53,324 nucleotides of DNA, from assembly GCA_934101445.1 (NCBI GenBank), contig CAKORQ010000001.1, forward strand, positions 1 through 53,324. The letters are read 5' to 3'. Positions 1 to 8,724 of this stretch are shown here, in pieces. Position 1 is the stretch's first letter. Each line of letters opens with the position of its first letter. This DNA comes from an uncultured Bacilli bacterium (GTDB lineage Bacteria; Bacillota_I; Bacilli_A; RF39; UBA660). The translations under genes were made by a program, and so were the position numbers. The notes under the pieces are model-generated. The model was not told the DNA's origin and searched no databases. It saw nothing but the letters and a program-made list of their open reading frames with translations.

Positions 1-140
1 TACAGAAATCCGTTTCTATATCTGTAATATCGGCACTTTATATCCAAAAGTTAATAGTGCGTAAAATTCAAATTTTAGCGAGCCTTTACTTTCGCTCATA
101 CAACAAAATATTCTATCATAATAACTGTTATTTTACCATC
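1..140. other. Non-coding left margin beyond the recombinase terminator
   Basis: No credible gene is seen. The first 26 bases carry TACAGA and TCTGTA as inverted ends around an AT-rich core. As this lies downstream of the integrase genes, where serine-integrase att sites usually sit, it is a possible arm site. The sequence GTTCAT-GGCTGC found at the comM junction on the right does not recur here, so attL is probably further left. Confidence 0.4.
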
Positions 141-172
141 AAAAAAGCACCCAAGCATTTCTGCCCGAGTGC
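141..172 (-). terminator. Intrinsic terminator of the recombinase operon
   Basis: On the minus strand an 11-bp stem (GCACTCGGGCA with TGCTTGGGTGC, three G-T pairs) around a GAAA loop is followed by six T. It lies 16 bases past the stop codon of the last recombinase gene. Confidence 0.8.
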
Positions 173-187
173 CATCAAATCCCATTT

Positions 188-1762
188 CTATACTCTCACT
201 TCAAATCCGTTCTTAAAGATGAACCGTATATCATCCTTTGCATTTACAACTACTTCCTGCACAAGACTGCTCCAAAGTCCTTCATCGAACTCTTCTACCA
301 AAGCCCCCTGCTTTTCCAAGGTCTGGATGAAACCCTTAAGCAATTCTCGTTTTTCCCTTTTTCCGTTAATCTCTCCTTTTATCTTATCACGCTTTTCTTT
401 GATGGAGTCATACCGTTTTACAAGTTCTGTATACTTTCTTCCATACTCATTCTGATCAAGGTTCTTCCGGCTATTCTCTTCAATTGCTGCTTGCATCTGT
501 TTTGCCAAGATATTCATTTCTACAATGCAGTCCCCAAAATCCTTATCAAGCAAATCTGTGTTGCTGACCATGTCCATCATATTTTTTGTATTTTCAATGA
601 TTTCTTCTTTATCTGCAAATAAGGCATTGGCTGCCTGGATAAACAGTTCTTTAATTTCATCTTCCGTAAGATGTGGTGTTTTACATTTACACCCATTTGC
701 ATATTTATGGTTGCATTGGTAGATTACCCGTCTGTACTTATCATTGGAATGCCAGACCTTTGCCCCGTACCAAGAACCGCACTCTCCACATTTTATTTTA
801 GAAGAAAAAGGTGTAGTTCCGCTATATCGCCCCATCGCCTGACGTCTGTTAAGTTCTGCCTGTACCTGCTCGAACTGGTCTGCTGTAACAATACCTTCAT
901 GGTGACCTTCCACATAATACTGTGGTACTTCACCGTTATTTGTCACTCTTTTATGGGTAAGGAAATCCTTTGTGAAACACTTCTGCAGAAGTGCATCCCC
1001 TTTGTACTTCTCATTTTTCAGGATGCTCTGTACTGAACTAATATGCCACTTATCTTTTCCGGCAGGAGTCTTTACCCCCATCTCCGTCAGTTCCTTGGCA
1101 ATCTGATATGAAGAACCTCCCTCTAGGAACCGCTTATAAATATACCTTACTGTAACTGCCTGTTCTTCATTGATGATAAATTCTCCGTTGGGTCCCCGGT
1201 CATATCCAAGGAATGTTTTAAATCCGACACTCGCTTTTCCATCGGCAAAAGATTTTCTTTTACCCCATGTAGTATTTTCTGAAATAGACCTAGATTCCTC
1301 CTGTGCAAGTGAACTCATAATGGTAATCAGCAGTTCCCCTTTCGCATCCAGTGTCCAGATATTCTCCTTTTCAAAATAAATCTCTATCCCATTTTCTTTA
1401 AGTTTTCGCACTGTTGTAAGGGAATCAACCGTGTTTCTGGCAAATCGGCTGACCGATTTTGTGATAATAAGGTCTATCTTTCCATCAAGAGCATCCTCTA
1501 TCATCTGATTAAATCCTTTACGATGACTGGTATTGGTTGCTGTAATGCCTTCGTCCGTGTAAATCCCGGCAAACTCCCATTTTGCGTTGCCCTTAATATA
1601 CTTTGTATAATAATCGACCTGTGCATCATAACTGGTTGCCTGTTCTTCCGAATCAGTCGAAACTCTGGCATATCCGGCTACTCTTCGTTTTCTTACACTT
1701 TGTAAGGGTATCGAATCAAAGCGGTTTCTCGTAGCTGGAATTGTGGTCACTCTTTTTGCCAT
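188..1762 (-). CDS. Large serine recombinase (integrase), second of a tandem pair
   Basis: A 524-residue site-specific recombinase. The N-terminal resolvase catalytic domain (about 25-170) contains YARVSTDS with the presumed nucleophilic serine near residue 34, followed by the conserved SRFARNTVD and EESRSISEN segments. The central recombinase domain (about 190-300) is followed by a zinc ribbon with CGECG and a later CNHK near 345-375, then a charged coiled-coil-like stretch (about 400-490). The size fits large serine recombinases of clostridial phages and ICEs, which integrate and excise DNA between short attB and attP sites. Its start lies 16 bases inside the upstream recombinase gene, so the two are probably translationally coupled. 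Which of the two acts at comM cannot be decided from sequence. Confidence 0.93.
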   Translation of the reverse strand: MAKRVTTIPATRNRFDSIPLQSVRKRRVAGYARVSTDSEEQATSYDAQVDYYTKYIKGNAKWEFAGIYTDEGITATNTSHRKGFNQMIEDALDGKIDLIITKSVSRFARNTVDSLTTVRKLKENGIEIYFEKENIWTLDAKGELLITIMSSLAQEESRSISENTTWGKRKSFADGKASVGFKTFLGYDRGPNGEFIINEEQAVTVRYIYKRFLEGGSSYQIAKELTEMGVKTPAGKDKWHISSVQSILKNEKYKGDALLQKCFTKDFLTHKRVTNNGEVPQYYVEGHHEGIVTADQFEQVQAELNRRQAMGRYSGTTPFSSKIKCGECGSWYGAKVWHSNDKYRRVIYQCNHKYANGCKCKTPHLTEDEIKELFIQAANALFADKEEIIENTKNMMDMVSNTDLLDKDFGDCIVEMNILAKQMQAAIEENSRKNLDQNEYGRKYTELVKRYDSIKEKRDKIKGEINGKREKRELLKGFIQTLEKQGALVEEFDEGLWSSLVQEVVVNAKDDIRFIFKNGFEVRV

Positions 1763-3258
1763 CCAATCACCTTTCCTTCCTTATAATAAAAATCAATTCT
1801 GTCTTCGTAATTGATAGCCTTTTCTATATTCTGTGCAAACAATCCATCACATTGTTTTTCATGGAAAAGCATCTGTACTGCCCTTCTGAATGTACTGTCA
1901 AATTCTCTTGGTGCAGGACAGTTTCTACACACCCATACTTTATACTTCTTTTTATGTCCGGATGTTCCCATTCTCCAATTGTCAGCTTCAAGCATCCCAC
2001 CACAGCATCCACAAAACAGCCGGGAAGAAAATCCACAATAGCCTTTCTGATATTCACGCAAGATTCTCTTTTCTGTTCCATTCTTCAATCTGAATGTGAT
2101 ATAAGCATTGTCAATGGTAATAACTGTGACCCGGCTCTTGACAGTATCTGCACAAAATCCAGCAAGGCAGAATGCCTTGACGGCTGCATCCTCCAGTTCT
2201 GTTTCATAAATATCCCGAAAATCGCACTCTGCTTTTCCTTTTCTTTCCTTTGTATTACATACCCATTTTTTCCCGTACTTGGATGTTCGTCTGCTTATAG
2301 CACATCCACAATTTGCACACTTGACAATCCCAGAAAAGGCAGTCAGCTCCGGTTTTCTGTTGGGCATCAACTCGGCTCTTTCCTTCATGATCTGCTGTGC
2401 CTTTGCAAATTCTTCCTTGGACACCAAAGGTTCAAACATTTCTTCCACGGCATACATTGGAAGTTCTCCCTGATTTCGTTTTCGTTTATGGCCTTCTGTA
2501 AAAAAATTTTTCTGTAAAATCATGGTACCTGTGTAAGAAATGCTTGAGAGAATATTTTTAATAGTAGAATCGTCCATTGGTACACCGCTTTGTCCCTTTA
2601 CTCCCTTGTCAGCCAGAATCTTGGCTATGCTGTAAGCGGATTCTCCAGAAAGATATCGTTTGTAGATTTCCCTTACAGCCTCTCCTTGTTCTGGAATGAT
2701 GCTAAAATCTTCCCCATTCCACTCATAGCCGTAAGGTGCCTTGTGGCCATTTGGAATACCCATTTTAAATCGTTTTCTGATTCCCCACTTGACATTTTCT
2801 GAAATGCTCTGACTTTCTGCCTGTGCAAATGCTGCCAGAAGAGTAAGCAGTACTTCTCCCTCTTGGGAAAGGGAATGTATACTTTCTCTTTCAAAGAAAA
2901 CATCAATTTCCATATCCTTCAGATGCCTTGTGGCCTTTAAAGTATCTACCGTATCCCTTGCAAATCTGCTGACCGACTTTACAAGTATAAGGTCTATTTT
3001 CCCTAAATCACAGTCACGCATCAGACGATTAAATTCATCTCTGTTCTTTGTGGCAGTTCCTGTGATACCTTCATCAGCATAAACGCCTACATATTCCCAT
3101 TCTGGATTGCTCTGTATTAAAACACTGTAATGACTAATTTGGGCAGAAAGGGAATGATGTAGCTGTTCTGTTTCCATTGATACTCTGGCATAAGCAGCTA
3201 CCCTTTTTTTCGTATGCTGTCTTGAAATAACATGTTCAATTCTGCGTACCGTTGCCAT
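1747..3258 (-). CDS. Large serine recombinase, first of a tandem pair
   Basis: A 503-residue protein with a resolvase domain (YARVSMET near residue 25, SRFARDTVD, ESQSISENV) and a recombinase domain around 190-290. Unlike its neighbour it shows two cysteine clusters: CANCGC...CNTKE...CDF near 310-350 and a second CGCCGG...CRNCP near 410-450, suggesting a duplicated zinc ribbon. It is preceded by AAGGAGG at good spacing. Overlap with the downstream recombinase implies co-translation. Paired recombinases can act as partners, as in CcrA/CcrB of staphylococcal cassettes, or one can serve as directionality partner; both roles are inference here. Confidence 0.93.
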   Translation of the reverse strand: MATVRRIEHVISRQHTKKRVAAYARVSMETEQLHHSLSAQISHYSVLIQSNPEWEYVGVYADEGITGTATKNRDEFNRLMRDCDLGKIDLILVKSVSRFARDTVDTLKATRHLKDMEIDVFFERESIHSLSQEGEVLLTLLAAFAQAESQSISENVKWGIRKRFKMGIPNGHKAPYGYEWNGEDFSIIPEQGEAVREIYKRYLSGESAYSIAKILADKGVKGQSGVPMDDSTIKNILSSISYTGTMILQKNFFTEGHKRKRNQGELPMYAVEEMFEPLVSKEEFAKAQQIMKERAELMPNRKPELTAFSGIVKCANCGCAISRRTSKYGKKWVCNTKERKGKAECDFRDIYETELEDAAVKAFCLAGFCADTVKSRVTVITIDNAYITFRLKNGTEKRILREYQKGYCGFSSRLFCGCCGGMLEADNWRMGTSGHKKKYKVWVCRNCPAPREFDSTFRRAVQMLFHEKQCDGLFAQNIEKAINYEDRIDFYYKEGKVIGWQKE

Positions 3259-3272
3259 AAAAAACCTCCTTG

Positions 3273-3479
3273 TCAGTGTGCTATATTCCCGTAACTTCCG
3301 AACTTTATCAAGCGGATATCGGTAAATAATGTAGACAAAGATATGGCGTATTTCTGCCGGAACATTGTATCAATTTGCTCGTACTCATCATCTGAAATAA
3401 TGCCCTTTTTCAGAAGTTGTTTTACCACAAGCATGGTACTCTGATACATTACTTCATTTTGCATCTGCTCATTCGTCAT
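3273..3479 (-). CDS. Small recombinase-associated protein, SHOCT-like
   Basis: A 68-residue protein. I chose the ATG reading MTNEQMQNEVMYQ because GGGGGTG precedes it at normal spacing, rather than a longer frame inside the upstream gene. The segment VKQLLKKGIISDDEYEQID resembles the short helical SHOCT motif (lysine-rich helix, glycine turn, acidic helix). It overlaps the upstream HTH gene by 11 bases and precedes the recombinases by 14, so it belongs to the integration operon. A role as excision or directionality factor is possible but unproven. Confidence 0.75.
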   Translation of the reverse strand: MTNEQMQNEVMYQSTMLVVKQLLKKGIISDDEYEQIDTMFRQKYAISLSTLFTDIRLIKFGSYGNIAH

Positions 3480-3888
3480 GGCTGTCACCCCCAAAACGAT
3501 CTTTGATATAGCATTCATGGGAACAATATTTCCTGTTCTTATTTCCATAAACCCTAAAAGGCTTCTTACAGCACGGACACACAAAATCATATGATGCTTT
3601 CCGATTCACTTGATTCAGATGAGAATTCCACCATTTATTCCGACACTTGTCAGAACAGAACTTCTTCTCTTTTCTCCCTGGTGGCTGAATAACCGGAATG
3701 CCACAGCACAAACAAAAATGACTATTCTCTCTGGTTTCAGATTGTCTTTCTGCAATGCCTCCCAATCCGTTTCTTTTACAGAATGTCTTAACTGTATTTG
3801 TGCTTATCCCTAAAACCAGTGATATTTTTCCATAGCTGTATCCTTTTGCTCGCAGTTCCGCTACCTGTGTTCGCTGCATATCATTCAT
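3469..3888 (-). CDS. HTH and zinc-finger protein of the integration operon
   Basis: A 139-residue protein starting at an ATG with GGAGGTG six bases upstream. Residues 1-45 form a sigma-70 region 4 or transposase-like helix-turn-helix (AELRAKGYSYGKISLVLGIS followed by NTVKTFCKRNG). The remainder holds two cysteine clusters, CLCCG...CSDKCRNKWW and CPCCKKPF...CSHECY, typical of treble-clef or FCS-like zinc fingers. First gene of the recombinase operon. It probably binds DNA near the att site or regulates the operon; I cannot choose between these. Confidence 0.78.
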   Translation of the reverse strand: MNDMQRTQVAELRAKGYSYGKISLVLGISTNTVKTFCKRNGLGGIAERQSETRENSHFCLCCGIPVIQPPGRKEKKFCSDKCRNKWWNSHLNQVNRKASYDFVCPCCKKPFRVYGNKNRKYCSHECYIKDRFGGDSHDE

Positions 3889-4077
3889 GTGAAACACCTC
3901 CGATAATGGAAAGGAATAACCGTTATACTGTCTTCTCTTCTATCTGGGTAAGTACCGAAAACAAGTATTTTCCTATTTTCACATCATTTTGTTTTCCCTT
4001 CACAATCCGATGGACACAGAACAGAAAAATGGGCGGTAGTTTACTCAAGGGCTATATACTCATAAGATTTTGGCCAA

Positions 4078-4117
4078 AAAAATAAAGCCTATGAGGTATC
4101 AATTTCCCCATAGGCTT
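4078..4117 (-). terminator. Late operon terminator after endolysin
   Basis: On the minus strand AAGCCTATGGGG and CCTCATAGGCTT form a 12-bp stem followed by a T-rich tract (TTATTTTTTT). It lies just after the endolysin stop and separates the lysis genes from the integration operon. The 190 bases between it and the HTH gene hold no credible gene. Confidence 0.9.
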
Positions 4118-4128
4118 AGTGCAACATA

Positions 4129-5436
4129 TTAAATTCTCACAGCATAATCAAGAGATATCCAGCCAAGACCACTTTTCAACTTTCCCCATCCGTTTCTGGC
4201 TCCCTGTCCAGATTGTATCTCCACAATCGTAAATACCCCAGCCCCCGTATGTTTTCCTGTCTTAGGATAGTTAGTCCCTGCTCCGGTACGGATATTTAAG
4301 TCTGGTATTTCCACTTTCACCTTAAATGGAACAGAATTTCCTGTTGAATTCCCTGCATATTTTTCATAAAACATCTGACCATACTCCGTTCTTTTCTTCC
4401 GTACAGCTGTGCCTTGATCTGCAGGTTTTTCAAATCCGGTAAGGACTGCTATCGCTGCCTCTTCTACAGAAGCTGCCTTGCAGAGAGTCTGATATACCGC
4501 TTTGTATCCTTTCAACTCCATAATCAAAAACTCCAGCTGCATCTCCAGGTCACCGATGGATGTTCCTTTCTGCCTTGCATAATTTAACAGTTTCTGCTTT
4601 CTTGTATGGTAAGTCCACTGAGCCAGACCGTACCCTGCCTTATCCGTAATGAAATCAGGATAGCTGTTGCTATCCACAAGTGTGGTGTATTCTTCATCAG
4701 AAAGGTTCCGTTTCTTATTAAAACTGTTCTGCAGATTCGCAGCTTTTAAACCGCTTTCTGCATAAAGGTTACCCATCAGTCCAGCTGTGCCATACGCATT
4801 ACCGATCTTGGAAAACACGAAGTCCCAGATATCCTTTTCCGATAAATCCTGCATATTTTCTGTTGTATTTTCTTTCATCTTTATCCGCACAGTTTCCCTG
4901 AAAGTATTCATGGTGTAGGGAAGCCCCAGCTGGCTCCATAAATGCTCCGGGTCTGCATGACCGGACGCCACGCCTCTTTTATACCCCTCGCTGTGGCTGA
5001 TGATCACACCATCCGCCATTGGGTTCAGATCATACATCACGCATAACATGGCAAATAATTCTGCTGCTGATTCATAAGTCCGTCTTGCAACAGTCCTTGC
5101 CGCATTCACATCAGGGCACTCAAATGCTGCTCCGCCAGTATAATGAATGCATCCGGGTTCACACATTTCCACCCCGATGTGGGTATTATTTGCGCTCCCC
5201 CCGGCATGCCATCCCCTGTGATTCCACGGAAGTGTCTGGTACACCGTTCCATCATTACCATCGATAAAGGCATGGACACAGGAATTCTTATGTGCCGGAC
5301 TGTTCCATGAATTAAGAAAGACTGATGCCTTCGGCTGGGGACATCCAACCGAATGTAACATCAGTCCTTTTACGGTGATCTTTCTATTTGCCGTATAACA
5401 CGGATTCTTATTCAGAATAGCCTGTACTATCTTCAC
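4129..5436 (-). CDS. Endolysin: amidase, tail-lysozyme-type and SH3 domains
   Basis: A 435-residue, three-domain cell wall hydrolase with a GTG start after GGAGGGG. Residues 1-190 match N-acetylmuramoyl-L-alanine amidase (Amidase_2): LMLHSVG, HAFID, HRGWHAGG and the later HADPEHLW supply the usual zinc-binding histidines. Residues about 195-355 match the phage tail lysozyme domain (MGNLYAESGL, KAGYGLAQWT). Residues about 365-435 form a bacterial SH3 wall-binding domain (LNIRTGAGTNYPKTG, GWISLDYAV). It overlaps the holin gene by four bases. The amidase cleaves the stem peptide from muramic acid and the lysozyme-like domain cleaves glycan, so release of progeny is the expected role. Confidence 0.93.
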   Translation of the reverse strand: MKIVQAILNKNPCYTANRKITVKGLMLHSVGCPQPKASVFLNSWNSPAHKNSCVHAFIDGNDGTVYQTLPWNHRGWHAGGSANNTHIGVEMCEPGCIHYTGGAAFECPDVNAARTVARRTYESAAELFAMLCVMYDLNPMADGVIISHSEGYKRGVASGHADPEHLWSQLGLPYTMNTFRETVRIKMKENTTENMQDLSEKDIWDFVFSKIGNAYGTAGLMGNLYAESGLKAANLQNSFNKKRNLSDEEYTTLVDSNSYPDFITDKAGYGLAQWTYHTRKQKLLNYARQKGTSIGDLEMQLEFLIMELKGYKAVYQTLCKAASVEEAAIAVLTGFEKPADQGTAVRKKRTEYGQMFYEKYAGNSTGNSVPFKVKVEIPDLNIRTGAGTNYPKTGKHTGAGVFTIVEIQSGQGARNGWGKLKSGLGWISLDYAVRI

Positions 5437-5750
5437 TTTTGCCCCTCCTGTTTCATGGCATACACAGCGGATTCGATCAGGTTCTCCAGCTGGGCATCCG
5501 TAATCTCAACACCATACTGTCTGGTTATTCTGAGAAGGAATTCCTTTACAACACTCTTCTTAAGCGTCCCCAGACCGGATTCCGTATGGGTCTGCTCTGC
5601 TGCCTTTACGGCATAGACCGCCCAGTCATAAAGCCATTCCAGATTGCTGTTCTTTACTCTGCTCTTCAGCAGCGGAATGGCATACCGTACAAGTGCCATA
5701 ATGGAAACCACTACAACAAATCTCAAAACTTCATAAATCAAATCATTCAT
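5433..5750 (-). CDS. Phage holin, LLH family
   Basis: A 105-residue protein with one N-terminal transmembrane helix (about residues 5-27, LRFVVVVSIMALVRYAIPLL) followed by a basic, amphipathic domain (AVYAVKAAEQTHTESGLG, KKSVVKEFLLRI) characteristic of LLH-type holins. Start overlaps the upstream stop as ATGA, and the stop overlaps the endolysin start, a tight holin-endolysin cassette. It forms membrane lesions that let the endolysin reach the wall. Confidence 0.88.
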   Translation of the reverse strand: MNDLIYEVLRFVVVVSIMALVRYAIPLLKSRVKNSNLEWLYDWAVYAVKAAEQTHTESGLGTLKKSVVKEFLLRITRQYGVEITDAQLENLIESAVYAMKQEGQK

Positions 5751-6010
5751 CCTGCTCCCTCGCTTTCATCATTAACATTTCTATACTTTCTGGCATTCTC
5801 ATTCTTGGCTTTCCAGATTACAAAGCCCGTATGCACCGCAAGTTCCCCATAGGCACTGGGTACAATCACAGAGACTGCCGAAGTATCAATACACAGTTTC
5901 CCGGACAGAAAAACAGCGATGAATGAAAGAATCACCACCGCTGTTACAAAAATCACATTATAAAGATAGAGTTTATCCGTGAACCCTCTCTTCTTTTTCC
6001 TGCCTGCCAT
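5747..6010 (-). CDS. Small membrane protein of the lysis cluster
   Basis: An 87-residue protein with a basic N-terminus (MAGRKKKRG) and two hydrophobic segments, about 17-37 (VIFVTAVVILSFIAVFL) and about 43-65. The charged C-terminus is probably cytoplasmic. AAAGGAGGG precedes the ATG. The position next to the holin suggests a lysis accessory role such as second holin or antiholin; no family is recognised. Confidence 0.75.
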   Translation of the reverse strand: MAGRKKKRGFTDKLYLYNVIFVTAVVILSFIAVFLSGKLCIDTSAVSVIVPSAYGELAVHTGFVIWKAKNENARKYRNVNDESEGAG

Positions 6011-6458
6011 CTGCTCCCTCCTTTAAAAATGTGTTGTCCCGGAGGTTCTTTGCATAAAGCCTCCGGATTTCTTTTATTGTTGCCTTTGCCACGCCATTCG
6101 GGGTATTGGTACTCTCCATATGTTCTTCATACTGGTCGCATTCGGAAAGTACAAAATCAAACTGCTCCTTCGTATGCGGAGTCCCCCTCATACACTCATT
6201 TCCAAAGACAAGGATGTCTGCCCTGGTCTTTCTGATCCGCTCACTGGCAGAGTCCCTGATATGCTCATCCAGCTTTCCCTCAATCACATCAACCCTTTTT
6301 ACAATATCCGCATTCATATGGTTACCAAGCCATGTGAGGATTTTATCCCAGGGATTCAGCTTTATGGGGGTTACCTGGATAACGGTCAGCAGCAGAATAA
6401 AAAGGAATACCCCGAAGGATACTCCCGTTTTCAAATCAAGTAACTGCATTACGCTCAT
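5973..6458 (-). CDS. Tail or lysis-module protein with one N-terminal membrane helix
   Basis: A 161-residue protein. I use the ATG reading MSVMQLLDLKTG because AGGAGGG lies just upstream, rather than an upstream in-frame start inside the tail-tip gene. Residues about 10-30 form a transmembrane segment (SFGVFLFILLLTVIQV). The rest is soluble and helical, rich in charged residues, and ends in EKEERVHG. It resembles hypothetical proteins between tail-tip and holin genes in clostridial phages. Function unknown. Confidence 0.7.
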   Translation of the reverse strand: MSVMQLLDLKTGVSFGVFLFILLLTVIQVTPIKLNPWDKILTWLGNHMNADIVKRVDVIEGKLDEHIRDSASERIRKTRADILVFGNECMRGTPHTKEQFDFVLSECDQYEEHMESTNTPNGVAKATIKEIRRLYAKNLRDNTFLKEGADGRQEKEERVHG

Positions 6459-6472
6459 ATGAATTTTCCCTC

Positions 6473-8719
6473 CTATTCTTCCACGGCACACGGCTCAACA
6501 TATCTGATGTAGGTATAACCTGCACCATCATTTTTATTTGCCTCATTCAGTGTCTTATACTTCTTTCCGTTATGGGTAAATGTAGGCATATTCCCCACAT
6601 AGGAAGAACCCCCGGCACCGGAGTTTCCATACACACCATAGTTGCCTGCAAACCACCCTGCCCCGCCCGGTGAATAGGTATAGCTCGTATTGGAACTGGA
6701 AGGACCAAATGATGCGCCAAAATTTGTATAATCCGATGTCCCTACTGCTGTCTGTCTTCCGCCCAGGTTGCCTCCGGAGCCATCCTGTCCTCTTTCACCG
6801 CCTCCGGAGCCTCCTTCATTTATAGACAAAGCTTTGTACGGCTGTCCCATAGCTGTTCCATCCGTTGTTAATCCAGTTATACCTCCACCGCCTCCGCCAC
6901 CTGCAATCAAAAGAATTTTATTCCTCTGCTTATAGGTATTGGAAGCATTATTACCGCCAGACAAGGTAATATTTTCCGTTGCAATATAGGTTGCTCCGCC
7001 ACTTCCTGCTCCATAATTTCTCGAAGTTCCACTCCCAAAGTTATTTCCATAGGCTCCGCCATTCTGTCCGGATGAAGTTCCATTTGCTTTGCCACCGTTA
7101 TAGACATACAGATAGGTGTCTTTCTTACATTTTCTGTATGCCTTAACATGACCGCCTTTCCCGCCTTTGGCCGTTACGCTTTTGGAGGTACCATCAATCG
7201 TGATGTTTCCGGCAGCGTCACCACCTGCCCCGCCCCAGCATTCAAACTCATAGATACCGTCTGCCGGAACATGAAATGCCTGATAAGTGACATTTGCATT
7301 CAGAAAATCATACACCGTATCAATAAACACAGGTACAAGTTCCTCATCCTTCGTAAACTTATACTTTTCACCCGGAACATAGATTGTATCAGAGGAAAGG
7401 CTCGTCTTCCATCCACAGAAGGACTTATCCTCACCATATTCATATACATTATCCGGCATGGTCACATCATCAGATAAGGTCTTCCCGTTGTTATAATATA
7501 GGTCTGCCTTCTGGGTCGTTTCCTTCTTCCCGTCAATCAGGGCTGCATCTCCGGAATCCATTGAAATGGTGATCTGCTTTTTGAATACGGCATACAGTTT
7601 TACGGCTGACTCGCTGTTTATCACATAATCTGCAAGCACACCGCCGTCTGCATTTGCATCCGACTTCCATCCCACAAAAGTATATCCTGCCTTTGATACG
7701 GAAGGTGCTGATGCAACCGCGTCATTAGAAAGGGCAGCTGTCTGGGTAATGGCGTTATCCGTATCAATCTGATAAGTGACCTGGATTCCGGTTGCATAAA
7801 TCACATGCTGACCAAGATAGATAAATTTAATCTCCTGTGTATCTGCATTATCATAGCAGTAATACATGGTATTCTTATCATAAGTGCCTAACTTCTGGTA
7901 ATCGGTAACACTCATGATCTTCTGGACAAGATTACCCGTGGAGGAAAGCTGCTTTGTGACTTCATCAGCCACATTTTTTATCTTTTTATTGGTTTCCGTC
8001 ATATCCGTATCATGTTTCTTCTCAAGCTCTGTTAAATCTGTCTGCGCCTGTGTCAGTTCCAGAATGGTATTTCTTGCAGCAAACACAGCTGTTCCGTCCA
8101 GAACCGAATCTCCCACCTTTGTGATCTGACCGTATCCCTTTGGTTCAAGCACATCCGTTGTCCCGGCCTGTGTACAGTAAAGGGTACACCATCCCGGAGC
8201 AGAGGCTGATGAAGTTGTATCGCCTACGGCATACTTCTTTTCCCGTTCCAGTCCGGCTGCCCCGCCGCCCCCGCTGCCTCCCGGCGTGATAGTCTTAAAG
8301 GTATTCACAAGATCACTTATCTGGACTGCCGTGACCTTAAACTTTGCCAGTTCCAGGTCATAAGCCGTGTTGTTATAATTTACATTCACATCGGAGGCAA
8401 GATTCGACAGTTCCTTTGCCGTTTCCGTAAGAATCTGAATCGGCTCATCAGCATTGGATAAGTCCATGTGAAGATATATCCTGCCGAGTTTTGTTTCCCC
8501 CGTATCTGCCAGCTGGACAGCCACCTCTGTTTCATACAGTTCAAAGAACCGGCCTTTAATCATGCCGAACCCCTGACTGATATGAAGCACATTGCTTCTT
8601 GCAAAGGAAACCTCACAGCCTTTGAACACCCCTGCTCCCGGCAGAACCGTCTGATATATGATTGCATCATCCTGCGGTGTCACATTCCCGCCCTTGAAAG
8701 TCTTTAGTGCGATTGCCAT
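6473..8719 (-). CDS. Tail-tip / receptor-binding-like protein with InlB-type and Gly-rich regions
   Basis: A 748-residue protein. Residues 1-150 resemble an upper baseplate adaptor, followed by a Gly linker (GGSGGGGAAG). A helical part around 240-280 (LTELEKKHDTDMTETNKKI) leads to two Listeria-Bacteroides type repeats (GYTFVGWKSDANADGGVLA; CGWKTSLSSDTIYVPGEKYKF), folds known as InlB B-repeats. Residues about 495-740 are very Gly/Ser rich (WGGAGGDAAGN, LLIAGGGGGGGI), like Gly-rich tail-fibre tips. Order after Dit and Gp37-like genes supports a host-recognition role. The target receptor is unknown. Confidence 0.8.
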   Translation of the reverse strand: MAIALKTFKGGNVTPQDDAIIYQTVLPGAGVFKGCEVSFARSNVLHISQGFGMIKGRFFELYETEVAVQLADTGETKLGRIYLHMDLSNADEPIQILTETAKELSNLASDVNVNYNNTAYDLELAKFKVTAVQISDLVNTFKTITPGGSGGGGAAGLEREKKYAVGDTTSSASAPGWCTLYCTQAGTTDVLEPKGYGQITKVGDSVLDGTAVFAARNTILELTQAQTDLTELEKKHDTDMTETNKKIKNVADEVTKQLSSTGNLVQKIMSVTDYQKLGTYDKNTMYYCYDNADTQEIKFIYLGQHVIYATGIQVTYQIDTDNAITQTAALSNDAVASAPSVSKAGYTFVGWKSDANADGGVLADYVINSESAVKLYAVFKKQITISMDSGDAALIDGKKETTQKADLYYNNGKTLSDDVTMPDNVYEYGEDKSFCGWKTSLSSDTIYVPGEKYKFTKDEELVPVFIDTVYDFLNANVTYQAFHVPADGIYEFECWGGAGGDAAGNITIDGTSKSVTAKGGKGGHVKAYRKCKKDTYLYVYNGGKANGTSSGQNGGAYGNNFGSGTSRNYGAGSGGATYIATENITLSGGNNASNTYKQRNKILLIAGGGGGGGITGLTTDGTAMGQPYKALSINEGGSGGGERGQDGSGGNLGGRQTAVGTSDYTNFGASFGPSSSNTSYTYSPGGAGWFAGNYGVYGNSGAGGSSYVGNMPTFTHNGKKYKTLNEANKNDGAGYTYIRYVEPCAVEE

Positions 8720-8724
8720 TTTCC

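Noticed and set aside
1..140. attL with a copy of the comM junction sequence
   Set aside because: Neither GTTCAT-GGCTGC nor its complement occurs here and no ComM 3' coding sequence is seen, so attL must be left of the window.
3898..4075. Possible 41-codon frame with TTG start on the minus strand ahead of the HTH gene
   Set aside because: No ribosome site, no recognisable family, and it occupies the likely promoter region of the recombinase operon.
6473..8719. Diversity-generating retroelement acting on the tail-tip gene
   Set aside because: No reverse transcriptase gene and no template/variable repeat pair are seen anywhere in the window.
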